Assembly: GCF_032452875.1 (NCBI RefSeq)
Contig: NC_083878.1
Location: forward strand, 55,186,878-55,250,877
Direction: 5' to 3'
Source of the DNA: Bos javanicus
Lineage: Eukaryota; Chordata; Mammalia; Artiodactyla; Bovidae
DNA length: 64,000 bases
Part shown: in pieces, positions 21,416 through 32,476 of the stretch
Position numbering within the stretch: position 1 is the first letter of the stretch
Layout of the letters: every line of letters begins with the position of its first letter
The notes under the pieces: generated by a model
What the model was told of the DNA's origin: nothing
Seen by the model: only the letters and a program-made list of their open reading frames with translations
Database searches by the model: none
Made by a program: the position numbers and the translations under genes

Positions 21416-21632
21416 AAGTGAAAGTATTAATCACTTAGTTGTGTTTGACTCTTTGCGACCCCATAGACTGTAGCCTGCCAGGCTCCTCTGTCCAAGGGAT
21501 TCTCCAGGCAAGAATACTGGAGTGGGTTGCCATGCCCTTCTCCAGGGGATCTTCCTGACCCAGGGATCAAACCCAGTTCTCCCACACTGTGCGTAGATGG
21601 TTTACTGTTTGAGCTAGCCAGGAAGAGACAGC
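21416..21632 (-). mobile_element. Bov-tA SINE (antisense)
   Basis: Minus-strand element with tail gaaagtgaaagt at the left, a BovA body and a tRNA head at the right (rc of gtttgagctagccaggaag). Confidence 0.9.
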
Positions 21633-21711
21633 CAAAGATCTCTCTAGAAGCAAGCCTTTGATATGCAGCTATGCTATCCAGAGCCACACCTTTTCTTTCT
21701 GGCCCAGGAAT

Positions 21712-22157
21712 GCTTATTGTCTGTTCAGTCACTAAGTCCTGACTCTCTGCAACCCTGTGAACTGCAGCATGCCATTATTCCCTGTCCTTCACTATCTGCT
21801 GGAGTTCGCTCAAACTCATGGCCATTGAGTTTGTGATGCCATCCAAACATCTTATCTTCTGTCATTCCCTTCTCCCCCTGCCCTCAATCTTTCCCAGCAT
21901 CAGGGTCTTTTCCAATGAGTCAGTTCTTCACATCAGGTGGCCAAAGTATTGGAGCTTCAGCTTCAGTATCAGTCCTTCCAATGAATATGCAGGGTTGATT
22001 TCCTTTAGGATTGACTGATTTGATCTCTTTGCAGGCCAAGGGACTCAAGAGTCTTCTCTAGCACTACAGTTTGAAAGTATCAATTCTTTGGCACTCAGCC
22101 TTTTTACCGTTCAACTCTCACATCTGTACATGACTACTGGAAAAACCATAACTTTGA
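21712..22157 (-). mobile_element. BovB LINE 3' end (antisense) with TSD
   Basis: About 446 bp of the BovB 3' end in reverse: the 3' terminus at 21724-21780, then 'ccagcatcagggtcttttcc', 'ggtggccaaagtattggagc' and 'gggactcaagagtcttctct'. The TSD ccaggaat lies at 21704-21711 and 22158-22165. Confidence 0.92.
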
Positions 22158-22224
22158 CCAGGAATCCAAGGAGGCAACACTCCTCTGCCTTAAATCATAC
22201 TGGACCAGGTGCTTGAGACCATTC

Positions 22225-22490
22225 CTATGGCCTAAAGCCACCCAAAGTATTCAAACTAGCCTATCCCAAACTTTTTCCCTGCCCTGCTTCCCCTTTGTCT
22301 AGAAGCTCCAGTAAAGGCTCTGGCCTAAATCTTCCCCTTGCTCTTGTCTTCCTGATCACCTTGGCCTCCTCCTCAGGTGGTCCCATGTGGGATTCTGTGT
22401 CTCCTGTCTCTAGGATCCTTGAATCTAATAAACTTTGTTTTTCTCAGCCTCTCTTTCTGTCTCTTCTTGTGGCCACCCCTGAATAGCCAT
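22225..22490 (+). other. LTR-like segment (weak)
   Basis: A C/T-rich stretch with 'tgaatctaataaactttg' (a polyadenylation signal, aataaa, at 22430) followed by a CT-rich 'ctcagcctctctttctg' region resembles the R/U5 end of an LTR. No boundaries or TSD were found, so this is a suggestion only. Confidence 0.25.
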
Positions 22491-22581
22491 CTCATAAAAC
22501 GAAACACATTCAATCTATTTTGTGCTTTCTCTAGTCATGGACCAAACCAATCACCCTCTTTAGAATAGTTCCCACTTTTTG

Positions 22582-22755
22582 GTTGTGTAAGAATCACTTA
22601 CGTTCCCCAATAAAATGTAGATTCTGAATCTCCAGCCTTTCCACCTCCAGAGATTTTTGATGATTCAATAGGCTGGGGAGGCGCTGTGCATTTTAATACA
22701 CACTTGCAGGAGATTCAGATTGGGGAGACTCACAGATTTGAATAGAACATGTATT
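22582..22755 (-). mobile_element. MER5A/MER20-like hAT-Charlie element
   Basis: 'gtaagaatcacttacgttcc', 'cacctccagagatttttga', 'ttcaataggctggggagg' and 'caggagattcagattgg' follow the MER5A pattern in reverse order ('gaatcacctgg ... cccagagtttctgattcagtaggtctgggg'). It is a non-autonomous DNA transposon and old. Confidence 0.55.
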
Positions 22756-23369
22756 TCAAGCTGTAACGCAGAGTGTAAGTATGTCACAGGTAATGGCACT
22801 ACCTTCTGTGTCTTTGTCCCTCCTGGTAAGGGTGCCAGGCACAGTGTGGGACATGCTAAGTGATGTCCTCTCAAAGAAGAGATGCTCACCAAAAGATCTG
22901 ACATATGCCGTGGAATATTACCCACATGAAATGCAAGATCATGTGTGGAAATAAGTGGAAATGTGTTTCAGACCACACACAAAGGTTCCAGAGGACTTGG
23001 TTCTCCTCTTAGATAACCTAGTGTTTCAGGGTCTCAGTAGTCCCATCATCTCTTGTTTACTGTTCACAACTGTTATATCATCTACCGGTTACTCCTTACC
23101 ATGCACGACCCCTTACTGTTTGCAAAGGGATTCGGCATCTAGCATCAAGCATAATGCACGCAAGTAGATTCCTCAATGCTTGGTGAGTTTCAGAGAGCAA
23201 CACCACACTTACGTTATGTCTTTTGGCATTATGGCATCACAGTCACCTAACTTCTAGTTTTGGCTTCTTAAGAACTCTTTATTCTTTTAGGCACAAGGCT
23301 ATTCAACGGGCCCATACTTTGCAGATTTTTACAAAAGCCTTACAACCAATGTTCTGCTTATCTGCTGTT
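22756..23369. other. Unique sequence, nothing recognised
   Basis: No repeat or exon was recognised. Confidence 0.4.
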
Positions 23370-23800
23370 GGAAAGTTATGCTCAATTAATTTGTTCAGTC
23401 TTTATTAAACAAGTTATTTCTGTGCTGGCAAAAGGTCAATTTAATTGCACCAATAACTTTGAAAACGACAGTTCAATCAATACAATTGTGTTATATACGT
23501 GCACTAAAATTTACCTTGTGACTTTCAGGAGCAAATTGCAAACAATAGCAGTTAACAGCAATTTATTCCTGCTTTTCCCAAACTACTTCACTTCCTAATC
23601 CCCCTAAACAAAATCTGCTGAGTGTATCCCATAAACTGCGGCTTGAAATCAGCTCACTAGCCAGTATATCATTTAGACAGTTGTGGGACAGCTACTAAGA
23701 AAAGGGAAGAAATGAGTTTAAGTGTACTCCTCACCTTTAGCAATTGATGACTTAATCACAAACTTTTATCAATTAATTGATCAATCAGGTCAGAAATCCT
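23370..23800. other. Candidate conserved non-coding element, homeodomain-rich
   Basis: Unique A/T-rich block with clustered TAAT/ATTA cores: 'ctcaattaatttg', 'gtcaatttaattgcacc', and a perfect 14-bp palindrome atcaattaattgat at 23768-23781. No repeat homology and no long frame. Enhancer function is inference from motif density. Confidence 0.35.
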
Positions 23801-23907
23801 TTCATAAAGTCCATTTAGTAGGAAAGCAAACATTCGGTGCAGTGGCAGATATCAAATGGAAGAACACAGAGCCCCTGATCTGAAGGAGAGCTTGTTTTTC
23901 TTCCAAA

Positions 23908-24033
23908 AGTGAAGTGAAGTCACTCAGTCGTGTCCAACTCTTTGCGACCCCATGGACCGTAGCCTACCAGGCTTCTCCGTCCATCGGATTTTCCAGGCAA
24001 GGGTACTGGAGTGGGGTGTCATTTCCTTCTCCA
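23908..24033 (-). mobile_element. BovA SINE monomer (antisense), perfect 12-bp TSD
   Basis: A single BovA unit of about 126 bp on the minus strand, flanked by ttttcttccaaa at 23896-23907 and 24034-24045. The perfect TSD shows that the monomer inserted as such and is not a decayed dimer. Confidence 0.95.
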
Positions 24034-24045
24034 TTTTCTTCCAAA

Positions 24046-25577
24046 GGCCAGATGTAAATAGGTAAAAAGTTAAATAGTGGTAACAATTTTAAATTGCTAG
24101 TCAAAATAAAAAAAAAATAAAGAAGAAGAAATATCATAAAGCATCTGATTAGCTGTTGGATTAATAGAACAACTGACAGAGAGAGTTAGGGGAAAGAGGT
24201 TTCTCAGGCTTTGGTGGTTTCATAAGTTTTAGAGAAAGAGTGGGAACTTGGACATTCCTAAATGACAAGTAGGATTGGGATGGAGAAAGGAATAAATATG
24301 TGAGTAAAGGCACAGGGTATAGAAGTGAAATGACATTTTTGTGAAGTGAAATGACATGTTTGTGGGACTCTGAGGAAAGAATCCAACAGAACAGTGGGCA
24401 TGTATGGATTCTCTGTGGGTGCACTCTAGATATTCACCCAAGATTAAAATCCTTCCACAATTAGAGAATGTGAAAATGCAAGCAATACAAGTTAAGAAGT
24501 ATTTAAAATAATCTTCAGATAAACTGAGCTTTCCAAATAAACATAATATTAAAAGGAATGGTCAGGAATGGGCCCTAAATGAAGATTTAATATAGAGTTC
24601 CACACTTGGCAATGGTGAAAATAAGAGGCAGAGTTTGTTGACAAAGCATTTGCAGAGAGCAAAGCTTGTTCTGAACACCACAACCTTTGCAGGCTATTCC
24701 CACCAGCTTCAAGCAATAACAGCACACATTTTCAGCTCAGCTGCCTTGGCTTTTGAAACCAAATGCTGCCCTAAGATAATGAATTCAAAAAGGGGAACTC
24801 AAGTGTGAACACTCAGCAATGTGGAAAATCCTTTTGTGTACTTTCTAATTTTCTGTTTGTTTTCATCTCTGCAGAGATGCACAGAAGCTACTTTTGGGGG
24901 CAGGTTGAGTCTTCATCCAGCTCCCACTATAAGTGTGCTAGGTTCTCTGTGAAGATTTCTCTGTTGACGTGCAGATGTGATGAGGAAATGACAAGAATGC
25001 ATAAGATTTCCCTCTGAGCACTGTGTTGAGAGTTATTGGTTCTACATTTCCTGGCATAGTTAAGGCCCAGAGCTAAGAATCCAATGACCCCTAGGCCTTC
25101 TTGCATTTCATTCTGTAACATCCCATCCTGTCTAGTCCTGAAGCTCTGGGACAACAAGCTCAAAGAGAGTTCATTGTGGAGACTGCTGACCAAAGAGGGA
25201 GAATCAATGTTTTAGATACAGAACTCTGACTTCTGCCTTTCTGTCATTATTTCCCCAACTGTTAATAACAGATATCTAAAACTGTTGTTATGGGCTCTGG
25301 ACAGAGACTCAAAGTTAGACCTGGGACAAAATCACCACCTAGAGTTGGGACTTTGGGAATATTTTTTGTTGTTGTTGCTGTTTGTTTGCAGAGTGAAAAT
25401 AATCATATATATAGCATATAATTGAAAAGCAGATTAAAGGAGGTAAGTTATGAAATAATTTTAGCAGAGTGCCTGACAACAAATATTCATTCCCTTTTTC
25501 TGTGGATATTTATTTAAAATGGCTTTGTGTACCTGTGGTCTGAACTTCATCTTAGAACTTTAAGAATACATAATTTG
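24046..25577. other. Unique sequence with A-rich tract
   Basis: An A-rich tract lies at 24105-24132 (GAA units at its end). Otherwise no repeat or exon was recognised in 1.5 kb. Confidence 0.4.
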
Positions 25578-26060
25578 AGGGACTTCCCTGTTCGTCCAGG
25601 AGTTAAGAATCCGCCTTGCAATGCGGGGAATGTGAGCTTGATCCCTGGTCAGGGAACTAGTGGTTCAGCGGGTAAAGAATCTGCCAGCAATGCAGGAGAT
25701 TTACAAAAACACAGGTCCATTCCCTGGGTCAGGAAGGCCCCCTGGAGGAAGAAATGGCAACCTACTTCAGTATTCTTGCCTGGAAAATCCCATGGACAGA
25801 GGAGCCTGGTGGGCTACAGTCCATGGGTTCCCAAAGAATCGGCCCTGACTGAGCTCATGTCACGCATGCAGGGAATTAAGATCCCACATGCCATGGAGCA
25901 ACTCAGCCCTGTGCACCATAACTACTGAGCCCATGCCATAACTAGAGAGTCTGTGCATTGCAACGAGTGATCTCACATGATGCAAGGAGGATCCCACAAA
26001 CTGCAACTAAGACCCAACACAGCCAAATACATACATATACAATTGTATAAAAATAAAGAC
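25578..26060 (+). mobile_element. CHR-2-type tRNA-Glu SINE, long form, split by a Bov-tA
   Basis: The head 'gggacttccctgttcgtcca' and B-box 'ttgatccctggtcaggg' are at 25578-25658. The body resumes at 25869 with 'agatcccacatgccatggag', 'aactactgagcccatgcc' and 'gcaactaagacccaacacag', with an A-rich end. A Bov-tA separates the halves. Confidence 0.92.
25659..25868 (+). mobile_element. Bov-tA SINE nested in CHR-2
   Basis: 'tggttcagcgggtaaagaat' head, BovA body and 'gcatg' end, flanked by cagggaact (25650-25658) and cagggaatt (25869-25877), a 9-bp TSD with one mismatch made of CHR-2 sequence. Confidence 0.92.
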
Positions 26061-26479
26061 ATAATTTTAACGATAACAGCAATTAATAGTTAACAAGATA
26101 TGCATATTAAATAATACGTAAATATCTTAATGAGTTACATACAGAACTCTGCAAAACGTTTTTTAGCCAGTGTTTTGCTCCTATTTTGGACAAATCTTGT
26201 TTAAATAAATGGGTGAGTGACACGAGGTTGGGGTACAACTAAGGAGGCTCCTATAGGGCCCAGGCTGACCTTGGAGATACTGCAAGTTCAGTTCCAGATG
26301 ATAGCAATACAGTAAATATCACAATAAAGCAAGCCAAACAAATTTTTTGGTTTTATAGTGCATGTAAAAGTTATATTTACAATATACTACAGTCTATTAA
26401 GTGTACAAATACCATTATATCTAAAAACAAGGAAATACCTTAGTTAAAAATACTTCATTGCTAAAAAATATTAATTATC

Positions 26480-28150
26480 ATCTGAACCTTTAGAGTTTCA
26501 CAATCTTTTTCTGGTGGAGGGTCTTGCCTCAACAGCCACGGCTACTGACTGATCAGGATGATGGTTGCTGAAGGTAGGGCTGGATGTGCCTGTTTCTTAA
26601 AATAAGGCAACATCTATCAAAATCGGAGTTAGTCCTCTCAAGTCCTCACACTGCTTTATCAACTCAGCTTATATAACATTCTAAATCTTTTTTTGTCATT
26701 TTAATGATCTTCACAGTATCTTCACCAGGAGTAGATTTCATCTCAGCAACCCACTTTCTTTGTTCACCCATGAGAAGCAACTCCTTAGGCATTTAAGTTT
26801 TATCATGAGATTACAACAATTCAGTCTCACCTTCAGGTTCCACTTCTAATTCTATTTCTCTTGCTATTTCCACTGCATCAGCAGTTACTTCCTCTACTAA
26901 GTCCTGAACCCCTCAAAGTCATCCATTAGGGTTGGAATTGACTTCTTCCGAACTACTCTTAATGTTGATATTTTGACCTCTTTCCATAAATCATGAATGT
27001 TCTTCATGACATCTAGACTGGTGAATCCTTTCCAAAAGGTTTTCAGTTTACTTTGTCTAAATCCATCACAGGAATACACGGCAGCTATAGCTTTACAACA
27101 TGTATTTCTTAAATAGTACAGTTTGAAAGTAAAATTAATCCTTGATCCATGGGCTGGAGAACGGATGTTTTGTTAGCAAACATGACAACAACATCAATCT
27201 CTTTGTAAATCTCCATCAGAGCTGGGTAACCAGGTGCATTATCAATGAGAAATTGCATTTTGAAAGGAGTCTTTGTTTCTGAGCAGTAGGTCTCAACAGT
27301 TGTCTAAAATTTTTTCAGTAAATCGTGTTGTAAACAGATGTGTTGTCATCTAGACTTCACTGTTTCGCTTATAGAGAACAAGCAGATTAGCTTTCACATA
27401 AATGTTAAAGGCCCTAAGGTTCTGGAATGTGCATTGGTTTCAACTTTAGAGTCATCAGCTGTATTAGCCCCCAACAAGAGTGTCAACTTCCCCCTTGAAG
27501 CTTTGAAGCCAGGCCTTGACTTCTCCTCTCTAGTTATGAAAGGGCTAACTGACATCTTCTTTCATAATAAGGCTGTTTGGGCTCCAATAACAATCTGTCA
27601 TCTAGTGTAAACAATATTCATTAATCATCTTAGCTAGATCTTCTGGATAACTTGCTGGAGCTTCTGTATCAGCACTGGCTGCTTCATTTTGTACTTTTTA
27701 GTTATGGAGATGACTTCTTTCCTGAAACCTCATGAACCAATCTCTGCTCACTTCAAACTTTTTTTTCTGCAGCTTGCTTACTTCTCTCAGCCTTCAAAAA
27801 ACTGAAAAGAGTTAGGGCCTTGCACTAGATTAAGGTTTGGTTTAAGAGAATGTTGTGGCTGATCTGACCTTCTGTCAGACCACTAACATTTTCTCCCTAT
27901 CAGCAATAAGATTATTTTGCTTTCTTATCATTTGTGTGTTCACTTGAGTAGTATTTTTAATTTCCTTCAAGAACTGCTCCTTTGCATTCACATCTTGGCT
28001 ATTTGGTGCAACAGGCCTCTCTCTAGGCCTATTTGGGCTTTCAACATGCCCTCCTCCCTGAGTTTAATCATTTCTAGTTTTTGATTTAAAGTGAGAGACA
28101 TGTGACTCTTCCTTTCACTTGAAGGAAAGGAGGCCGCTGTAGGGTTATTA
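26480..28150 (-). pseudogene. Tigger1 transposase, decayed
   Basis: Recognisable fragments on the minus strand: N-terminal helix-turn-helix region (SLTLNQKLEMIKLREEG, within 27988-28100) and a C-terminal part (LKTFWKGFTSLD and IPTLMDDFEGF, within 26897-27045). Between them, frameshifts and stops break the DDE catalytic region, so no functional product is expected. Human TIGD-type host genes derive from the same family, but nothing here suggests domestication. Confidence 0.85.
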
Positions 28151-28401
28151 ATTGGCCTAATTTTAATACTGCTGTGTCTCAGGGAATAGGGAGGCCCAAA
28201 GAAAAGGAGAGAGATGAGGCAACAGCCAGTCAGTGGAGCAGTCAGAACACACACAATTTATTGATTGTTTGCTGTCTTATACAGGCATGGTTCATGGAGC
28301 CCCAAGACAATTATAATAGTACCATTAAAGATCACAGATCACCATAACAAATATAATAACCATGAAAAAGTTTGAAAGATCCCATGAATTACCAAAATGT
28401 G

Positions 28402-28508
28402 TGCTTAGTCACTCAGTTGTGTCTAACTCTTTGGGACCCCATGGACTGTAGCCCACGAGGCTCCTCTGTCCATGGAAATTTTGGAGTGGGTTGGCAGTTC
28501 CTACTGCA
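28402..28508 (-). mobile_element. BovA SINE (antisense) nested in Tigger1, perfect TSD
   Basis: A minus-strand BovA of about 107 bp that lacks the stretch between 'ctgtccatgg' and 'ttggagtgggttgg'. The perfect 11-bp TSD accaaaatgtg lies at 28391-28401 and 28509-28519 and is Tigger1 sequence. Confidence 0.93.
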
Positions 28509-28709
28509 ACCAAAATGTGATACAGAGATAAGAAGTGGGTAAATGATGTTGGAAAAATGGTATCAATAGATTGCTTGACCAGGTTACCTTATGGTAACAT
28601 GAAACTTCAATTTGTCAAAAAAAAAAAAAAAAACAATTTCTGCAAAGTGCAATAAGTAAAACACAATAAAATAAGCTATGCTTATTTGCAGACATATTTC
28701 TACTCTCTC

Positions 28710-28820
28710 CTAGAGAAGGGAAAGGCTACCCACTCCAGTGTTCTGGCCTGGAGAATTCCATGGATTATATAGCCCAAGGGGTAGCAAAGAGTCAGACATG
28801 ACTGAGCGACTTTCACCTTT
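28710..28820 (+). mobile_element. BovA SINE monomer
   Basis: 'ctagagaagggaaaggctac', 'ggcctggagaattccatgg' and 'agtcagacatgactgagcg': BovA body and 3' end in sense, without a tRNA head. Confidence 0.85.
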
Positions 28821-28957
28821 GATGGTCTGAAGAGGGGTTGGCTAATATACAAGTGACGGAATACCATGAGCTTTAGATTTAACCATGCATGGTCTTCTCC
28901 TTTATTTTGCTATCCTTGAGATTAAAGACAAGATCAGGCCATAAGAAAGTAGCAATA

Positions 28958-29075
28958 ACCTAGGTTCCAGGATCCCTGTGTTCAAGCCCAGCTCCACTAC
29001 TAACAGTATGATCTCAAGCAGGAACAAATCACATCTCCTCTTAAGTATCAGACTCCTCATTCGATATATGAAAGC
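28958..29075 (+). mobile_element. MIR SINE
   Basis: 'gtgttcaagcccagctcca', 'ctactaacagtatgatctca' and 'agactcctcattcgatata' follow the MIR order (gggttcgaatcccggctctgcca ... gtgaccttgg ... tttcctcatctgta). Confidence 0.65.
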
Positions 29076-29605
29076 TAGGCACATCTCATTTTTTTTGAAG
29101 TGGTGAGATTCATATTTTTAAGAAACTCTTACAGAGACCTACTTGCAAAGCATATGGACAAAGAACAAACAACTGCAGCCTTCTCATTTTCTCCCTTCTT
29201 TCAATTCCAAACCTGGCTGCCAGGAACACGATTTGAGAGTCTGAAATAGTAGTGTCTTTAAGACATTACCTGGCTACATGAATCTAAGGAGCACAAAATA
29301 TGAGAAGGAGAAGGGGTGCTGTTTTCTGGTTTCTTCGTGCTATACTGTCAACCTGCTCTAATTGAGCCATGCTGTGTAGACTGTCTGATCCTGCAGTACT
29401 TCATGCTCCCAGGCCAGCAGTTACTAACTCTTATATAAAAATCTGGAACAAAACCCTTGACTTCAGAGAGAGGCCTCTCCAGGAGGTACTGAGTTTATGG
29501 TCACTTATATTCAGAGAGGAAGTAGGAGGAATTTCTGCCCTGGGCATTCGGGCTAAATGGCCATACTCTGAAACATGTTTTTCTTAGTGAAGAACAGTCT
29601 AAAGC
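29076..29605. other. Unique sequence, nothing recognised
   Basis: No repeat or exon was recognised. Confidence 0.4.
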
Positions 29606-29728
29606 AGGGGTCTCCAAGCCCTGAGCCACAGGCTGATAGCTGCCTGTTAGGAATCGGGCTGCACAGCAGTAAGTGAGCAGTTGTCTTTCATGAGACGGGT
29701 CCTGGTGCCAAAAAGGCGCCAAAAGGTC
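29606..29728 (+). mobile_element. Non-autonomous hAT-like DNA transposon, internally deleted
   Basis: The left end 'gcaggggtctccaagccctg', then 'gcctgttaggaatcgggctg', and the right end 'ggtcctggtgccaaaaaggc' are both termini of one well-known mammalian element, brought within about 120 bp of each other. The middle is missing. Confidence 0.7.
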
Positions 29729-29885
29729 TAAAGGACATTTCTCTATCTCTGAGCATCATGTTCTAGTCAATGTGTGATTCACACTTTCTGAATTTCATAA
29801 AATAAAGGACAAAATATATCTAATTTCCTTTCTTCTTACAGAAAAATGGTCAGGAATTTTAATCCATATTACATGTATTGCTCTG

Positions 29886-30070
29886 TGGCTTCCCTGGGGG
29901 TTCAGTTAGTAAATAATCTGCCTCAATGCAGGAGATCCAGATTTGATCCCTGGAGAAGGAAATGGGAACCCACTCCAGTATTCTTACCTGGGAAATCCCA
30001 CAGCAGAGGAGCCTGGCGGGCTACAGTCCATGCAGTTGCAAGAGGTGGACATGACTGAGTGCTTAAATCA
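29886..30070 (+). mobile_element. Bov-tA SINE
   Basis: 'tggcttccctgggggttcag' head, then a short deletion in the B-box region (gatttgatccctggagaag), BovA body, end 'gtggacatgactgagtgc'. Confidence 0.9.
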
Positions 30071-30075
30071 GTAAC

Positions 30076-30111
30076 ACCACTACCAGCACCACAACCACCA
30101 CCACCACCGCA
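30076..30111 (+). repeat. (ACC)n trinucleotide tract
   Basis: Imperfect CAC/ACC repeats directly after the Bov-tA, probably grown from its simple tail. Confidence 0.85.
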
Positions 30112-30418
30112 GTGTAAAGGCTCTTTAGCCGTCTGAAGTCTAACAAAGCAGACAGTTCCTGTTGATGTTAGGTCACTAATGTCTCATAATTTGTGTTTTC
30201 CTCCTTTGTCCAGTCCAAGCTTTGACTCTTTGATCTAGGGGCAGGAACCAGAAACCATGCTTAATGTAGACAGGCACATGGGCTGGTCAGGCATCTCACG
30301 GTAGGGATCACAACTATAAGTCTGCCAGAATGCGAGGAAACTGAGACTGTCAGCTTGTGGAAATATATGTAAATGCAAAGCTTCTTTAAAAAAAGAGCTT
30401 TGTAGATTCTCTAAAAGT

Positions 30419-32475
30419 TTGTTGCTGTTCAGTCGCTCAGCTGTGTCTGACTCTTTGCGACCCCATGAACCGCAGCATGCCAGGCTTCCCTCCTTCACCA
30501 TCTCTTGGAGCTTGCTTAAACTCATGTCCATTGAGTCAGTGATGTCATCCAACCATCTCATCCTCTGTCATCCCCTTCTCCTCCTGCCTTCAATCTTTGC
30601 CAGCATCACAGTCTTTTCTAATAAGTTGGCTCTTTGAATCAGGTGGCCAAAGTACTGGAGCTTCAGCTTCAGCATCAGTCCTTCTATTAAATATTCAGGA
30701 TTGATTTTCTTTAGGATGGACTGGTTTGATCTCCTTGCAGTCCAAGGGCTCTCAAGAGTCTTCTCCAACATCACAGTTCAAAAACATCAATTCTTCAGAA
30801 TTCAGGCTTCTTTATGGTCCAACTCTCACATACACGACTACTAAAAAAACCATAGCTTAGACTATATAGACCTTTGTTGGCAAAATAATGTCTCTACTTT
30901 TTAATACACTGTCTAGGTTTGTCATAGCTTTTCTTCCAAAGGGCAAGCGTCTTTTAATTTCATGGCTGCAGTCACCATCTGCAGTGATTCTGGAGCTTAA
31001 GAAAATAAAGTCTGTCACTGTTTCCCACCCCATCTATTTGCCATGAAGTGATGGGACCAGATGCCATGATCTTAGTTTTTGAATGCTGAGTTTTAAACCA
31101 GCTTTTTCAGTCTCCTCTTTCACCTTCATCAAGAGGCTCTTTAGTTCCTCTTCGCTTTCTGCCATAAGGGTGGTGTCACCTGCATGCCTGAGGTTGTTGA
31201 TATTTCTCCCAGCAATCTTGATTCTACCTTGTGCTTCATCCAGTCCAGCATTTCTCATGATGTACTCTGCATATAGATTAAATAAGCATGGTGACAATAT
31301 ACAGCCTTGACGTACTCCTTTCCCAATTTGGAACCAGTCCATTGTTCCATGTCCTGTTCTAACTGTTGCTTCTGGACCTGCATACAAGTTTCTTAGGAGG
31401 CAGATAAAGTGGTCTGGTATTCCTGTCTCTTTAAGAATTTTCCACAGTTTATTGTGATCCACATAGTCAAGGCTTTAGTGCAGTCAATGAAGCAGAAGTA
31501 GATGTTTTTCTGGAATTCTCTTGCTTTTTTGATGATCCAATGGATGCTGGCAATTTGATCTCTGGTTCCTCTGCCTTTTCTAAATCCAGCTTGAACGTCT
31601 GGAAGTTCACAGTTCATGTACTGTTGAAGACTGGCTTGGAGAATTTTGAGCATTACTTTGCAAAATGTGAGATGAGTGCAATTGTGTGGTAGTTTGAACA
31701 TTCTTTGGTGTTGCCCTTCTTTGGGATTGGAATGAAAACTGACCTTTTCCAGTCCTGTGGTCACTGCTGAGTGCTGGCATACTGAGTGCAGCACTTTCAC
31801 AGCATCATCTTTTAGGATCTGAAATAGCTCAACTGGATTCCATCATCTCTACTAGCTTTGTTCGTAGTGATGCTTCCTAAGGCACACCTACTTCACACTC
31901 CAGGATGTCTGACTCTAGGTGAGTGATCACACCATCTCGGTTATCTGGGTCATTAAGATCTTTTTTGTACAGTTGTGTGTTTTCTTCCCACCTCTTCTTA
32001 ATATCTTCTGCTTCTGTTAGGTCCATACCATTTCTGTCCTTTATGTGCTCATCTTTGCATGAAATGTTCCCTTGGTATCTCTAATTTTCTTGAAGAGATC
32101 TCTAGTCTTTCCCAATCTATTCTTATCCACTGTTTCTTTCAACTGATCACTGAGGAAGGCTTTCTTATCTCTCTTTGCTATTCTCTGGAACTCTGCATTC
32201 AGATTGTATATCTTTCCTTTCCTCCTTTGTCTTTCACTTCTCTTCTTTTCTCAGTTATTTGTAGGCCTCCTCAGACAGCCATTTAGACTTTTTGCATTTC
32301 TTTTTCTTGGGGATGATTTTGATCACTTCTGTACAATGTTAGGAACCTCTGTCCATAGTTCTTCAGGCAGTCTATCAGATCTAATCCCTTGAATCTATTT
32401 GTCACTTCCACTGTATAATCGTAAAGGATTTGATTTAGGTTATATCTTAATGGCCTAGTGGTTTTCCCCACGTTC
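30419..32475 (-). mobile_element. BovB LINE (antisense), 2.06 kb
   Basis: Minus-strand BovB from its 3' end at 30419 (cagtcgctcagctgtgtctg) through the reverse transcriptase to the region after the endonuclease, where it breaks at about 32475. It includes the RT-upstream linker (VGKTTRP-like GKTTRPLRY). Several frameshifts. It is the second longest-range BovB in the window and more decayed than the copy at 62.5 kb. Confidence 0.95.
31034..32471 (-). pseudogene. BovB reverse transcriptase and linker, decayed
   Basis: The minus-strand frame 31034-31462 holds MDHNKLWKILKETG, GKGVRQGCILSPC and NNLRHAGDTT. The catalytic YADD is HAGD (31175-31186). The 31393-31800 frame holds motif A with its first Asp intact (FIDCTKAL) but loses frame before AFD. 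The 32283-32471 frame holds the post-endonuclease linker. Inactive. Confidence 0.9.
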
Positions 32476-32476
32476 T

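Larger units (their letters stand above)
26261..28686 (-). mobile_element. Tigger1 DNA transposon, near full length
   Basis: The left end is 'caggctgaccttggagatac' and the right end is '...cacaataaaataagctatg', both matching Tigger1 termini. After removal of the nested SINE the length is about 2.3 kb against about 2.4 kb for the family. The transposase is encoded on the minus strand. Tigger1 is a pogo-like cut-and-paste transposon, long inactive in mammals. Confidence 0.93.
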
